A stretch of 64,000 bases of DNA from Candidatus Fimadaptatus faecigallinarum (GTDB lineage Bacteria > Bacillota > Clostridia > Christensenellales > Aristaeellaceae). The notes under the pieces were generated by a model, which ran no database searches, was not told the DNA's origin, and saw only the letters and a list, made by a program, of their open reading frames with translations. The stretch covers positions 62,001 to 126,000 of the forward strand of contig DVNK01000025.1 of assembly GCA_018714445.1 (NCBI GenBank). The letters run 5' to 3'. Below, in pieces: positions 49,654-58,938 of this stretch (within the stretch, counting starts at the first letter, position 1; each line of letters begins with the position of its first letter). The translations under genes and the position numbers were made by a program.

Positions 49654-50379
49654 TCAGCGGTCCTCGTACTGTCGGGGCGCATAGGGCAGTATCGCCCAGG
49701 TTATCTCGTCGGCGGAATGCGACTCGCTTGCTATCATCGAGCGGCGGTCGGCGGCGGTGGCGTCGAGGCAGGGATAGTCGGGACAGTCGTGGCACGCGGT
49801 CAGGCCGCGCTGCGTGGCGCAGAACTTGGCGTGACAGGGCTCGCCGGCGCAGTAGCAGCCGTCGCTCAGGCAGCCGTCGCAGCGCATCGACCAGTCGTCC
49901 GTGCCCCACATGCGGCTCAGCAGCGGCTCCAGCTGCGCGCGCCGCGCCGGGTCCTGGCTGGAGTAGTGCACGCACAGGTCGCAGCGCTGGCCGCATAGCG
50001 AGTACAGCGCGCCCTCACGGGCAAACGGCTTGCGGTTGGGGCGCTTTTTGATGAGTATCAGGCGCTTGACCTGCTCCAGCTGGGCGCGCGTGGTCACGTC
50101 GATGAGCATCCACTTGCCGTCGGGATAGGTGCGCGCGCCGTCGTAGCAGTCGAGTATGTACTGTGGGAATTCAGCGCGTTGGGCCTCAAACAGCTCGCGC
50201 TCGCGCCGGCCGAATATAAGCATGAACGCATACCGGTCGGGGTGGATGTAGACGGTGAGTATAGTGCGCCGGCCCTGGCGGAACTTGAGCTCGTCGCGGC
50301 CGTTGCCCAGCTCGTCGAGGCGGTACCGGCCGCGCATGAACGCCATAGTCTCATGGCTTACCATTTCCAGCTCGGTCAT
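49654..50379 (-). CDS. DUF3788-like N-terminus with Cys-rich DUF3795-like C-terminus
   Basis: LTVYIHPDRYAFMLIFGRRERELFE...; LCGQRCDLCVHY...CDGCLSDGCYCAGEPCHAKFCATQRGLTACHDCPDYPC. Confidence 0.7.
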   Translation of the reverse strand: MTELEMVSHETMAFMRGRYRLDELGNGRDELKFRQGRRTILTVYIHPDRYAFMLIFGRRERELFEAQRAEFPQYILDCYDGARTYPDGKWMLIDVTTRAQLEQVKRLILIKKRPNRKPFAREGALYSLCGQRCDLCVHYSSQDPARRAQLEPLLSRMWGTDDWSMRCDGCLSDGCYCAGEPCHAKFCATQRGLTACHDCPDYPCLDATAADRRSMIASESHSADEITWAILPYAPRQYEDR

Positions 50380-50984
50380 GCAGCTATCTCCTGTTAGTAT
50401 GATATCGCGTGTTGATTATACATCGTGCAGTACGGGTGCGTCAACGCTGCGAAGGGGGGCATGCATACGGCAGAGCGTTCGTGAGGCGCGGCAGCGCTGG
50501 CATCAGGCTTGCCGTGGCAATTCGTCAACGCGGCCGCGTCCCCTGAGCGCACTGCACAAATGCGCGATGCAGCTTATACCCGGCAGGCGCTATAAACGCG
50601 GCGGCATATGGGCACGTCACGCATCAAGCCGGTCAAGCTGTGCCAAACGCGTCCGTGCGTTGATGTGTGCCGACCGCGGCAACGTATCCAAGGTGCAGGC
50701 GCATTGCATGGCCCGGCGAGCTGTGGCAGGTGCGGCAGGCATGCCGGACGCGGCCGCGAGTCCCACGCGCCCATACATCGCAAAACAGAGCGATTCAACC
50801 GGTACGGCGAGCACAACGAATGTGGTGGCAAACGGGATACCGGCGACTCGCGGGTCGAACAAAGTAAAACATGGCAGGCGCGGCCATGCGCAACAGGCGC
50901 TATGACCGCGGCATATCTATCGCCATGGCGCGGCGAGTGCCAGGTCGAGCATGGCAGGCCGCAGTCGGCGTAGGTCAGACCGTG

Positions 50985-51869
50985 CTAGCGCCGGAACGCG
51001 TTGCGCACCGCGCGCAGGCGCTCCAACTCAATCGGACGCAGCGGCCGGGTATCGCGCCAGTCTATGCCGGACATATAGCTCATGTCGCCGATCACAGCGC
51101 GCAATCCGGCGGCGTCGAGCGGGCCGCGCCAGTAGCGTTCGGTTGCCGCGATCATCTCGCCGGCGCGGCCCAGCGCCGTGCCCAGCAGCTCGAACGGGCC
51201 GTCATGGCAGCGCAGTCCGGTCCAGGGGTGCACCCAGCCGCGCAGCGCATGCGCCTGGAGCTGTTCGGGCGTGAGCGAGGTGTCGCCCGATTCACTGCTC
51301 ACGCGCAGCGTGCCCGATTCGCCCAGCCGGCCCAGCACGCGCCCCATGCGACAGCGGCGCATCGCCTGGAGCATGTCAGACAGCGTCAGCGCGGCGTCGG
51401 GCGACCAGCGCGCCACGGCGTTACAAAACGCGCGGGCGATCTCGACGCGTTCGGCCTCGTCGAGGGCGGCGTGCGCATGCGTGCCGGCCAGTCCGGTCAG
51501 CCAGGCGTCCAGCGCGCGCTCCACGGCCATGTGGCGCAGCGAGCTGTATCCCAGCGGCGTCATGCTCAGCGCGCACACGAACGGGTGAAACGCGCAGTCG
51601 GCGGCGTAATGTGTCAAGAACCCGCGGGCATAGTCGCGCGCGACGGCGCTGGCGGCACAGGCGCGCATCAGCTCCAATATGAAATCTCCGGTGCGCGTCG
51701 AGTGCAGGCGCTGGCCCAGGTTGGCGCGGCGGCCGGCGGCGAGCGGATCATGATAGTAAAGTGCGTCGGGGCCATACGCGCCCAGTGCGAGCGCGGCCGG
51801 CGAGGCCTCGCACTCACGGCGACCAAGCGCGGCGACGGCGATGTATTCGTGCATGTATATCGAAGGCAT
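50985..51869 (-). CDS. Zinc-dependent phospholipase C family protein
   Basis: MPSIYMHEYIAVAAL...ALGAYGPDALYYHDP...ARGFLTHYAADCAFHPFV; His/Asp metal pattern. Confidence 0.82.
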   Translation of the reverse strand: MPSIYMHEYIAVAALGRRECEASPAALALGAYGPDALYYHDPLAAGRRANLGQRLHSTRTGDFILELMRACAASAVARDYARGFLTHYAADCAFHPFVCALSMTPLGYSSLRHMAVERALDAWLTGLAGTHAHAALDEAERVEIARAFCNAVARWSPDAALTLSDMLQAMRRCRMGRVLGRLGESGTLRVSSESGDTSLTPEQLQAHALRGWVHPWTGLRCHDGPFELLGTALGRAGEMIAATERYWRGPLDAAGLRAVIGDMSYMSGIDWRDTRPLRPIELERLRAVRNAFRR

Positions 51870-52082
51870 AACGGCTCCAATCTCGATTCGGGTAACCTTG
51901 CGCTGCGCAGGGCGGCGCATATTTTACATATGCAGTATAGACGAAACCCGCGGCGATTCGGTGTCAGCGTGGGTAAAATTGGTCGAATGGGGCGCGCATG
52001 GCCGGCGGCGCGAGCGTGTGCCGCGGATATGCGCCGCATAAGGACAGGCGGCTGCATGCGCGCTGTGTGCGCAAATAAGCCA

Positions 52083-52111
52083 TTGTAATGCGGTACGGCC
52101 GATGTTATAAT
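52083..52111 (+). promoter_or_regulatory. Sigma-A-type promoter TTGTAA-17-TATAAT
   Basis: ttgtaa tgcggtacggccgatgt tataat upstream of the 52168 CDS. Confidence 0.6.
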
Positions 52112-52167
52112 TATAACGATGAGTGTGCCGCGCGGCGCAGCGCGAGCAAGTGGCGGAGGCGAGCGGT

Positions 52168-54222
52168 ATGATAAAACCACGCGAGTACATGGAGGGACTC
52201 AGGCGATGCGCCGCAAGAATGGAGCGCGCCGCCGGTGAGATAGGGCGTGCGGCCCAACAGGGACTTGTGCCTGACGCTGCGGTGCTGGATGAACTGGAAA
52301 GCGCTCGCAATGAACTGGGGCGGTTGCGCGGCGAATTGAACGCGCTGCTAGAGCGGTTGCGCGCCGAATGGGCCGACTCGGCGACGCTGACGCTGGAACA
52401 GCTCGAGGAGCGCGTAGATGAGTGGGAACTGCGCGAGCGCATGGGCGCCGGCATAGTCGGTCGGATAGGCGACGCGGCTGAACGGCTGGAGCGGTTGCAT
52501 GCGCCAGGTTGCGGCATTGCGCCGGTGCGCGAGCTGGCGCGGCAGGCGGCCGATGCGCTGGAGGCGTGCGACATGGAGCGGCTGAACGGGCTTGAGGCCC
52601 AGGCCATGCCCTATCTGGACATGTGCGTGCTGCTCAGCGGCGACATGGACGCGGTGCGGCGTGACGGCGAGCTGCTGCGGCGGCTGGAGAAGTGGTATCC
52701 ACAGGTCGTGTGGTATGTGCGCGCGCGCATGCGGTTGCAGCAGGGCACGGTCGGGTTTGACGAAATAAGCGATAATGCTGTGGCCGAACTGAGGCAATCG
52801 CGGCTGGACCCGCGCGTCGAGCGCGAACTGAGCACATTGCACTCGGCATATGATACGGAGATGGAGCGCGTCAGTCAGGCCGAATCGGACAGTCACAGCG
52901 ATCAGCGCAGACCGCATTGCACCGCGAGCCACACCAGGCGCAAATCCGGTGCGGCAAGCGGCAGCACAGCGCGGCCCGGCACCCAGCGCATCTCAAGTGA
53001 CAACGTGCTAGGACTTGACGCACATGGCGATACGGTCGGCACAGCGCGGCCCAGTGCCCAGCGCATCTCAAGTGACGTCATGCCGGGACTTGACGTGCAA
53101 GGCGATACGGTCAGCACAGCGCGGCCCGGCACCCAGCGCATCTCAAGTGACAACGTGCCAGGACTTGACGCGCATGGCGATACAGTCAGCGCGTCGCAGC
53201 CCGGCGCACAGCGCATCTCAAGTGACGTCATGCCAGGACTTGACGTGCATGGCGATACGGTTAGCACAGCGCGGCCAAGCACACAATGCGCGAAAGGCGA
53301 CGGTGAGCCGCGCTCCAGCGCAAAAAATGCAGCAGTCGACAGCACACCACCACCAGGCACGCCAGCGGCTGGCAGCACGCAGCAACCCGGCGCGCAGCAC
53401 GCAGGCGGCGCAGATGCCCGTCACGGCGCGGCGCGGCGTGACGGCGTGCTCTCGGGCAGAGCGGGCGGGGCGGGCATTAGCGCCGAGCGGCGCGCCCGCA
53501 TGGTTGCGGAGATTAACGTGGGGATTCACGGCGAAGTTGCGCGGCGGATCGGCGCGTTGGATCGGGCTGGCGTGGGCGTGACGGATTGGCGGGCGCTGGC
53601 CGGGGATTATCCTGAGCTGCCGGCGCTGAGGGAACTGGCGGCGCGGCATGCGGCGGGCGATGCGCGGGCCGACGGGTATGCGGCGCTGGAGCGGCGGGCG
53701 CTGGCCCAGGCCCAGGCGCTGGACGAGATAATCGAGGATGCGCGCGCGTATCTGGCGCACAGCGTGAGCGTGCGGCCGGAGAACGCGGCGCTGGCGCGGG
53801 CGTGGGCGGCTATGATGACGCCGGGGCGCGGCACGATATTTAGCGTGCTGGAGGCTGTGGCAACGCGGCGTCGGGGGAATTATGAGCGGGTGAGCGCGCT
53901 GTGCGGGCGGCTGATGATAGATGGGCTGCCCAACGGATTGCGCCTGCAGCGGCTGAGCGAGCTGGCGCCGGAGCTGAACGGTGATAAGCTGGTGGAGCTG
54001 CTGCGGCTGTTGATGCCGGGGCTGCTGGTGCTGGGGCGCTGGCAGGCGTTGCGCACGGGCGAGATTGCGCGGCGCATGGGCCGGGTGCAGGTCGAGCATG
54101 CCGACGGCGGAGAGCTGAGGCTGAACGAGCAGTATGCGCCGGCAAACGCGTACCGGCGCGCGAGCGGCCGGGTGTGGCGGCTCAGCGGGGCGCAGCCGGG
54201 CATATTCAACAGGCGAAAATAG
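52168..54222 (+). CDS. Protein of unknown function: coiled-coil N-terminus, 25-aa tandem repeat region, helical C-terminal domain
   Basis: Clear RBS (ggcggaggcg), good promoter, uninterrupted frame, ELESARNELGRLRGELNALLERL coiled coil. Confidence 0.75.
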   Translation: MIKPREYMEGLRRCAARMERAAGEIGRAAQQGLVPDAAVLDELESARNELGRLRGELNALLERLRAEWADSATLTLEQLEERVDEWELRERMGAGIVGRIGDAAERLERLHAPGCGIAPVRELARQAADALEACDMERLNGLEAQAMPYLDMCVLLSGDMDAVRRDGELLRRLEKWYPQVVWYVRARMRLQQGTVGFDEISDNAVAELRQSRLDPRVERELSTLHSAYDTEMERVSQAESDSHSDQRRPHCTASHTRRKSGAASGSTARPGTQRISSDNVLGLDAHGDTVGTARPSAQRISSDVMPGLDVQGDTVSTARPGTQRISSDNVPGLDAHGDTVSASQPGAQRISSDVMPGLDVHGDTVSTARPSTQCAKGDGEPRSSAKNAAVDSTPPPGTPAAGSTQQPGAQHAGGADARHGAARRDGVLSGRAGGAGISAERRARMVAEINVGIHGEVARRIGALDRAGVGVTDWRALAGDYPELPALRELAARHAAGDARADGYAALERRALAQAQALDEIIEDARAYLAHSVSVRPENAALARAWAAMMTPGRGTIFSVLEAVATRRRGNYERVSALCGRLMIDGLPNGLRLQRLSELAPELNGDKLVELLRLLMPGLLVLGRWQALRTGEIARRMGRVQVEHADGGELRLNEQYAPANAYRRASGRVWRLSGAQPGIFNRRK
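52970..53290 (+). repeat. 75-bp (25-aa) in-frame tandem repeat, about 4 units in A-B-A-B order
   Basis: cagcgcatctcaagtga at 52984, 53059, 53134 and 53209; peptide TQRISSDNVxGLDAHGDTV alternates with AQRISSDVMPGLDV(Q/H)GDTVST. Confidence 0.95.
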
Positions 54223-54312
54223 TGCATCTAATGCGTAAAAAATTGCAACACTTGGGCGAGTCAAGGTGTTATAATGCAGACAGTAATATCTACTTTAAGG
54301 AGGTTTGCGGTT

Positions 54313-55152
54313 ATGCGCTCGGATGTGACGATACTGGACGGTGCGGTGGGCACCAGCCTGTGGGAAAAGGCCCAGGACAAGGTAGCGGTATGGCGCTACA
54401 ACGTCGAGAACCCGGACATAGTGCGCCAGCTGGCCAGCGAGTACGTCGAGGCCGGCGCGCAGATAGTGCTGGCCAACACGTTTGCAGCCAACGCTTCGTT
54501 TGTAAAGGGCACGGATTACAATGTGCGCGACATAGTGACGCGCGCTGTGGCGCTGGCGCATGAGGGCATAGCGGGCCGGGCGCGGCTGGCGCTGTCGATC
54601 GGGCCGCTGGCCGAGCTGATGGAGCCGTATGGCGATCTGACCGAGGACGACGCGTATGCTGCGTTCGACGAGCAGATCAGCGCCGGCGTGGCGGGCGGCG
54701 TCGACGTGATATACGTGCAGACGTTCATGGATGTGGAGATGATGAAGGTTGCGCTGCGTGCGGCGCGCAAGCATGACGTTCCGGTCATGTGCTCGTTCAG
54801 CTTTGACAAGAAGGGCCGCACGATGATGGGCAACTCGGTGCCGCTGATCTGTGAGGAGCTGAGCGAGTTCCCGCTGATGGCGATAGGCCTGAACTGTTCG
54901 CTGGGGCCGGATCTGGCGGTGCCGGTCATGGCGCAGTTCACCGAGCACACCGACCTGCCGCTGATATTCAAGCCCAACGCGGGCAAGCCGATAGGCGGCG
55001 GCGCGGTCGGCAACGAGTTCGACGTGGAGACGTTTGTAAAGGACTCGCTGCCGGCGTTGGAGTACAATGTCAAGTACATCGGCGGCTGCTGTGGCAGCAA
55101 TCCGCGCTACATAAAGCGGCTGGCCGAGCGCGTGGCCGAGCTGCGCGGGTGA
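54313..55152 (+). CDS. Homocysteine S-methyltransferase family protein
   Basis: VTILDGAVGTSLWEK, IVLANTFAANASF, GLNCSLGPDL, KPNAGKP, GGCCGSNPRYIKRLAE. Confidence 0.9.
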   Translation: MRSDVTILDGAVGTSLWEKAQDKVAVWRYNVENPDIVRQLASEYVEAGAQIVLANTFAANASFVKGTDYNVRDIVTRAVALAHEGIAGRARLALSIGPLAELMEPYGDLTEDDAYAAFDEQISAGVAGGVDVIYVQTFMDVEMMKVALRAARKHDVPVMCSFSFDKKGRTMMGNSVPLICEELSEFPLMAIGLNCSLGPDLAVPVMAQFTEHTDLPLIFKPNAGKPIGGGAVGNEFDVETFVKDSLPALEYNVKYIGGCCGSNPRYIKRLAERVAELRG

Positions 55153-55244
55153 TGCGGAGGACGAATATGCGTGGGCGCGCGGTGGACCGGATGAACGGTT
55201 CTGCCGCGCACCTTTTGCATGTGCGGATGGCTGAGCCGTGCGGC

Positions 55245-55440
55245 GGCGTTCGAGCCGCGCGACGATGGCCAAACTGCATGATGGAGCCAAATCCGCGCGA
55301 TGTGCGCGAGCCGATGCCGCACTGGTCGGCTACGTGTCCGGCGCGAAGCAGGCCAAACAGCGCGGCGTGCGCGGGCTGATGCCGCACTGGTCGGCTACGT
55401 GTCCGGCGCGAAGCAGGCCAAATCCATGCGGTGTGTGCGC
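55245..55440. repeat. 65-bp tandem repeat, 2 clear units plus a degenerate one
   Basis: gatgccgcactggtcggctacgtgtccggcgcgaagcaggccaaa at 55313 and 55378. Confidence 0.9.
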
Positions 55441-55720
55441 GGGCCGGCGGGGCGGATATGCGGCGCCCAGGAGGTGCGGGCAGTGATAATGGCCTGAGCG
55501 GGCGTGCCGAGTCGCTCTGGAGACTGGACCGCGCTTCGTGCACGGGGGATGCGGCAAGTCGCACCGGCGGTACTGCAGGCTGAAGCAGCGTGTCTGGCGT
55601 GGCCGGTGAGTATATGCAAATGCGCGTCCATATGATAAAATGGTATACATAACGATGCGATATGGGTGCCGGACTGGCGTTGCAGCCACCGGACGCTGAC
55701 GGAGGGGAGGAGTGTTCGAT

Positions 55721-56209
55721 ATGAAAAGACTTGGCGCGCTTATGCTGGCGCTGGCACTGCTCGTATTTGCGGGCTGCGCGGCGCACGGCCCTGAGACTGA
55801 CAATGCCCGTTGGTACAGCTTCAGCGGGGAGAACGACCAGCTCTCTATAACCAATGGCAAGCTGCTCATCACCGATGAGCGCGACGAGATGTATGGCGGC
55901 GTGCTGACGGTAAACGGCGACGTCGCCGTGACCGGGTATACCATAAGGTTCTACATACTGCGAGACGACGCGAAGCGGCTGCTGATGGAAAACATCTCCG
56001 TAGCCATGTCGGGTCAACTGATACAGATAGGCAGCGACACCGGCAAGGCATCGGTACAGCCAGGCCAGCTGTTGAGCGAGGGCTTGACCGAGGCCGAGCT
56101 GATGGACAACCTGTATTTTGAACTTGAGCTGACCGACGAGCAGGGCGCTACCCGAACCATAGACCTGAAGCTCGACGTGCAGCGGGTAGAGGTAGACGAC
56201 GCGACTTGA
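55721..56209 (+). CDS. Small lipoprotein of unknown function
   Basis: MKRLGALMLALALLVFAGCAAHG lipobox; RBS gaggggagg. Confidence 0.75.
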   Translation: MKRLGALMLALALLVFAGCAAHGPETDNARWYSFSGENDQLSITNGKLLITDERDEMYGGVLTVNGDVAVTGYTIRFYILRDDAKRLLMENISVAMSGQLIQIGSDTGKASVQPGQLLSEGLTEAELMDNLYFELELTDEQGATRTIDLKLDVQRVEVDDAT

Positions 56210-56221
56210 TTGCCTAAAAGA

Positions 56222-56278
56222 CGCGCGGGCGCGCGGCAAACAATGGTCGATTTGACCGCAGTTGCCGCGCGCCCGCGC
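56222..56278. repeat. Large near-perfect inverted repeat
   Basis: GCGCGGGCGCGCGGCAA ... TTGCCGCGCGCCCGCGC, 17-bp arms. Confidence 0.8.
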
Positions 56279-56295
56279 ACATCCCGGCACATGAC

Positions 56296-56333
56296 AAGGC
56301 CGCCGCCCGTGGGGAAACGGGCGGCGGCCTTTA
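56296..56333. terminator. Bidirectional terminator between convergent genes
   Basis: AAGGCCGCCGCCCGT GGGGAA ACGGGCGGCGGCCTTTAAAT. Confidence 0.85.
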
Positions 56334-56535
56334 AATGAGGAGGGGAAGTTTACTGTATTGCTCTGACTGTTTTTCTGGCGCCAATGGCGATTTATGTCAA
56401 AACCATTCCGGGGCAATGCCCCGCGGTTGGTTGGCCGGTATGATGAGCGGAGGGGAGCGGCCCGGCTCTCGGCCGGACCGGTCCGAATGCTCAGCGTCAG
56501 GGCCGACGGTTTATTGAATCGGCCGTGTTAGCGGT

Positions 56536-57819
56536 TTAGTCAGCCGTGTCGGTCGACTCAGTGGTCGCGCTGGACAGTATCTCAAGCGTCACGTCCATCG
56601 TGATCTCCTCGTAGGTCAGCCGCGAGGACGAGCCGTAGCCGCCATAGTAGTTGGAGCCCGAGTTATTCGAGTAGATGTTGTAGCCCAGCGAGTTGAGCAG
56701 CGCCAACAGCGTGTTGGTGTTGTCGTAGCGCAGTACCGTTACCGATACCGTGTCGCCCTCGTTGCAGGTATCCAGCAGCGCGGTCAGGTCGTTGAGCGAG
56801 GTGATGCGCACGCCGTTTACTTCGGTGATGAAGTCCAGAGCCTTGATGCCGGCCTTGTCAGCAGGACCATCCGGGGTGACTTCGGTTATGACGACGCTTG
56901 CCGGCGGATAGCTGTCGATGGGCTCATCGGGGCCGGAGAACGTGCCGCAGGTTATGCCCAGTGCCGGACGACGGACTTCGCCATATTCGATGATCTGCTC
57001 AGCCAGCGGCATGATGGTGTCGATAGGTATTGCAAAACCCAGACCCTCATAGGTCGTGGACGAGTAGGAGCTGCCGGTGTACTTCAGCGTGTTTATGCCC
57101 ACCAGCTGGCCCTTGATGTTCAGCAGCGCGCCGCCCGAGTTGCCGGGGTTGATTGCGGCGTCGTGCTGTATCGTCTTGACGGTGCGGGTGAAGGCATTGT
57201 CCAGGTCGCGCTCCAGCGCGGAGACTATGCCCTGAGTCACGGTGTTGGCGAACTCACTGCCGCCGGGGTTGCCGATTGCGATGACGGTCTCGCCGACCTT
57301 CAGATCGGAAGAGGAACCTATCTCAATGGCCTTGAGCGTCTGATCCTCGACTTTGAGCACGGCAATATCGGTGCCCGAGTCGGTGCCGACCAGCGTAGCC
57401 TCCACCTTCTCGCCGCTGGGCAGCAGTACCTCGTAGTACGAACCGTCTTCAACCACGTGGTTGTTGGTCAGTATGTAGCCCTCGTCGGATATCACGACGC
57501 CCGAGCCTTCGCCGATCTCCTCCTGGACCAGCTCGCGCGACATGTTATCCCACGCCTGAGAGTAGGTTATCACGCCCACAACCGAGTCGGCGCACTTTTC
57601 ATAAACGGCGACCGCAGGACTGTCGGTGTAATCGGAGGTATCGACCTCAGTGGTGGTTTCCACCTGCTGAGTGTTGTCGGCCTCTGCCAGCGCGCTGGTG
57701 CGGGTCGAGTAAGCGCCTATGCCGCTGCCAACCATGGTAAACACTGCGGCGACTGCTACAAGACTGATAATCCGGTTGAGCCTTGAGCTCTTTTGATTTT
57801 CATTATTCATGTGCTTCAT
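56536..57819 (-). CDS. htrA: HtrA/DegP-type serine protease with PDZ domain (S1C)
   Basis: LTNNHVVEDG, TDIAVLKVE, NPGNSGGALLN, PDZ VVITEVTPDGPADKAGIKALDFITEVNGV; N-terminal TM; RBS aggagg. Confidence 0.92.
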   Translation of the reverse strand: MKHMNNENQKSSRLNRIISLVAVAAVFTMVGSGIGAYSTRTSALAEADNTQQVETTTEVDTSDYTDSPAVAVYEKCADSVVGVITYSQAWDNMSRELVQEEIGEGSGVVISDEGYILTNNHVVEDGSYYEVLLPSGEKVEATLVGTDSGTDIAVLKVEDQTLKAIEIGSSSDLKVGETVIAIGNPGGSEFANTVTQGIVSALERDLDNAFTRTVKTIQHDAAINPGNSGGALLNIKGQLVGINTLKYTGSSYSSTTYEGLGFAIPIDTIMPLAEQIIEYGEVRRPALGITCGTFSGPDEPIDSYPPASVVITEVTPDGPADKAGIKALDFITEVNGVRITSLNDLTALLDTCNEGDTVSVTVLRYDNTNTLLALLNSLGYNIYSNNSGSNYYGGYGSSSRLTYEEITMDVTLEILSSATTESTDTAD

Positions 57820-57959
57820 GTTCAGCACCTCCTGACAGCTGTTAGTATACCAGCAATTATGCGAAATAGTATGAACGAACGATGAACGCGGATGGAATTG
57901 TTTTAAAACGGAATATGGCAGAAATATGGAAACACCCGCGCAACCGCCAATACACGGCA

Positions 57960-58800
57960 CTTTGCGCAAAAACGCGCGTCGCGGCACGGCTTGCACGGCG
58001 TCTAATCTACACAAGAACGGCGTTATCGGACGGCAATTTGCGCCCGTGAACCGGCGCACGGCACGGCAGGCGCAGCGTGTAATCTGCGCGAGAACGGTGC
58101 CGTAGGGTGGCGATTTGTGCTCGTGGACCGATGCGCGGCACGACTTGCGCGGCGCATAATCTGCGTAAGAACGGAGTTGTCTGGCCGCAATTTGTGCCCG
58201 TGAATCCGACGTGCGTCGCGGCACGGCTTGCGCAGAGCCCAATCTGTGCAAAAAGGCGTTGTCGGGCAGCAGTTTGCACCAGTGAACCGGCGCACAGCGC
58301 GGCAGGCGCAGCGTGTAATCTGCGCGAGAACGGTGCCGTAGTGCGGCGATTTGCGTCCGTGGACCGACGTGCGTCGCGGTAAGTTTGGCGCTATACCTAA
58401 TCTGCGCAAGAACGGCGTTGTAGGGCGGTGTTTTGCGCCCGTGAACCGTCGCACGTCGCGGCACGGCAGGCGCGGCGTGTAATCTGCACAAGAACGGCGT
58501 TGTCGGGCGGCGATTTGTGCCCGTGAACCGGCTCGCGTCGTAGCACGGCTTGCGCGGCATCTAATCTACACAATAACGGCGTTGCCGGGCAGTGATTTGC
58601 GCCCGTGGACCGGCGCGCGGTACGGCTTGCGCGGCGTCTAATCTACACAATAACGGCGCTGTCAGGCGGCGGTTTGCGCTCGTGGACCGGCGCGCGGCGC
58701 GACACGGCAGGCGCTATGCCTAATCCACGCAAGAACGTCGTTGTCGGGTAGTGATTTGCGTCCGTGGACCGGCGCACGGCGCGACGGCAATCCGCGTGAA
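57960..58800. repeat. 77/82-bp tandem array, about 10 units
   Basis: (a)agaacgg(c)g-type word at 58014, 58091, 58168, about 58249, 58327, 58409, 58491, 58573, 58649 and 58731; gtgaaccggcgc/gtggaccggcgc in every unit. Confidence 0.93.
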
Positions 58801-58808
58801 AAATGCTA

Positions 58809-58837
58809 TTGACATGCGCGGCGGCGCGCACTATATT
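58809..58837 (+). promoter_or_regulatory. Sigma-A-type promoter TTGACA-17-TATATT upstream of the GH32 gene
   Basis: ttgaca tgcgcggcggcgcgcac tatatt. Confidence 0.65.
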
Positions 58838-58938
58838 GTCATTAGAGGCAGATGGGGCGGCGGCGCGCATGGGCTCGGACGCGCGTTCGGCCAATGGCGC
58901 GGCCCCTGCCAAATAGTCAGCAAGGGGAGTGCGCGAGC

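Noticed and set aside
50440-50970. Further repeat array (about 307-bp spacing of ggcgctat(a/g)a(a/c)cgcggc)
   Set aside because: Some similarity, but I could not establish a period by eye; left for TRF.
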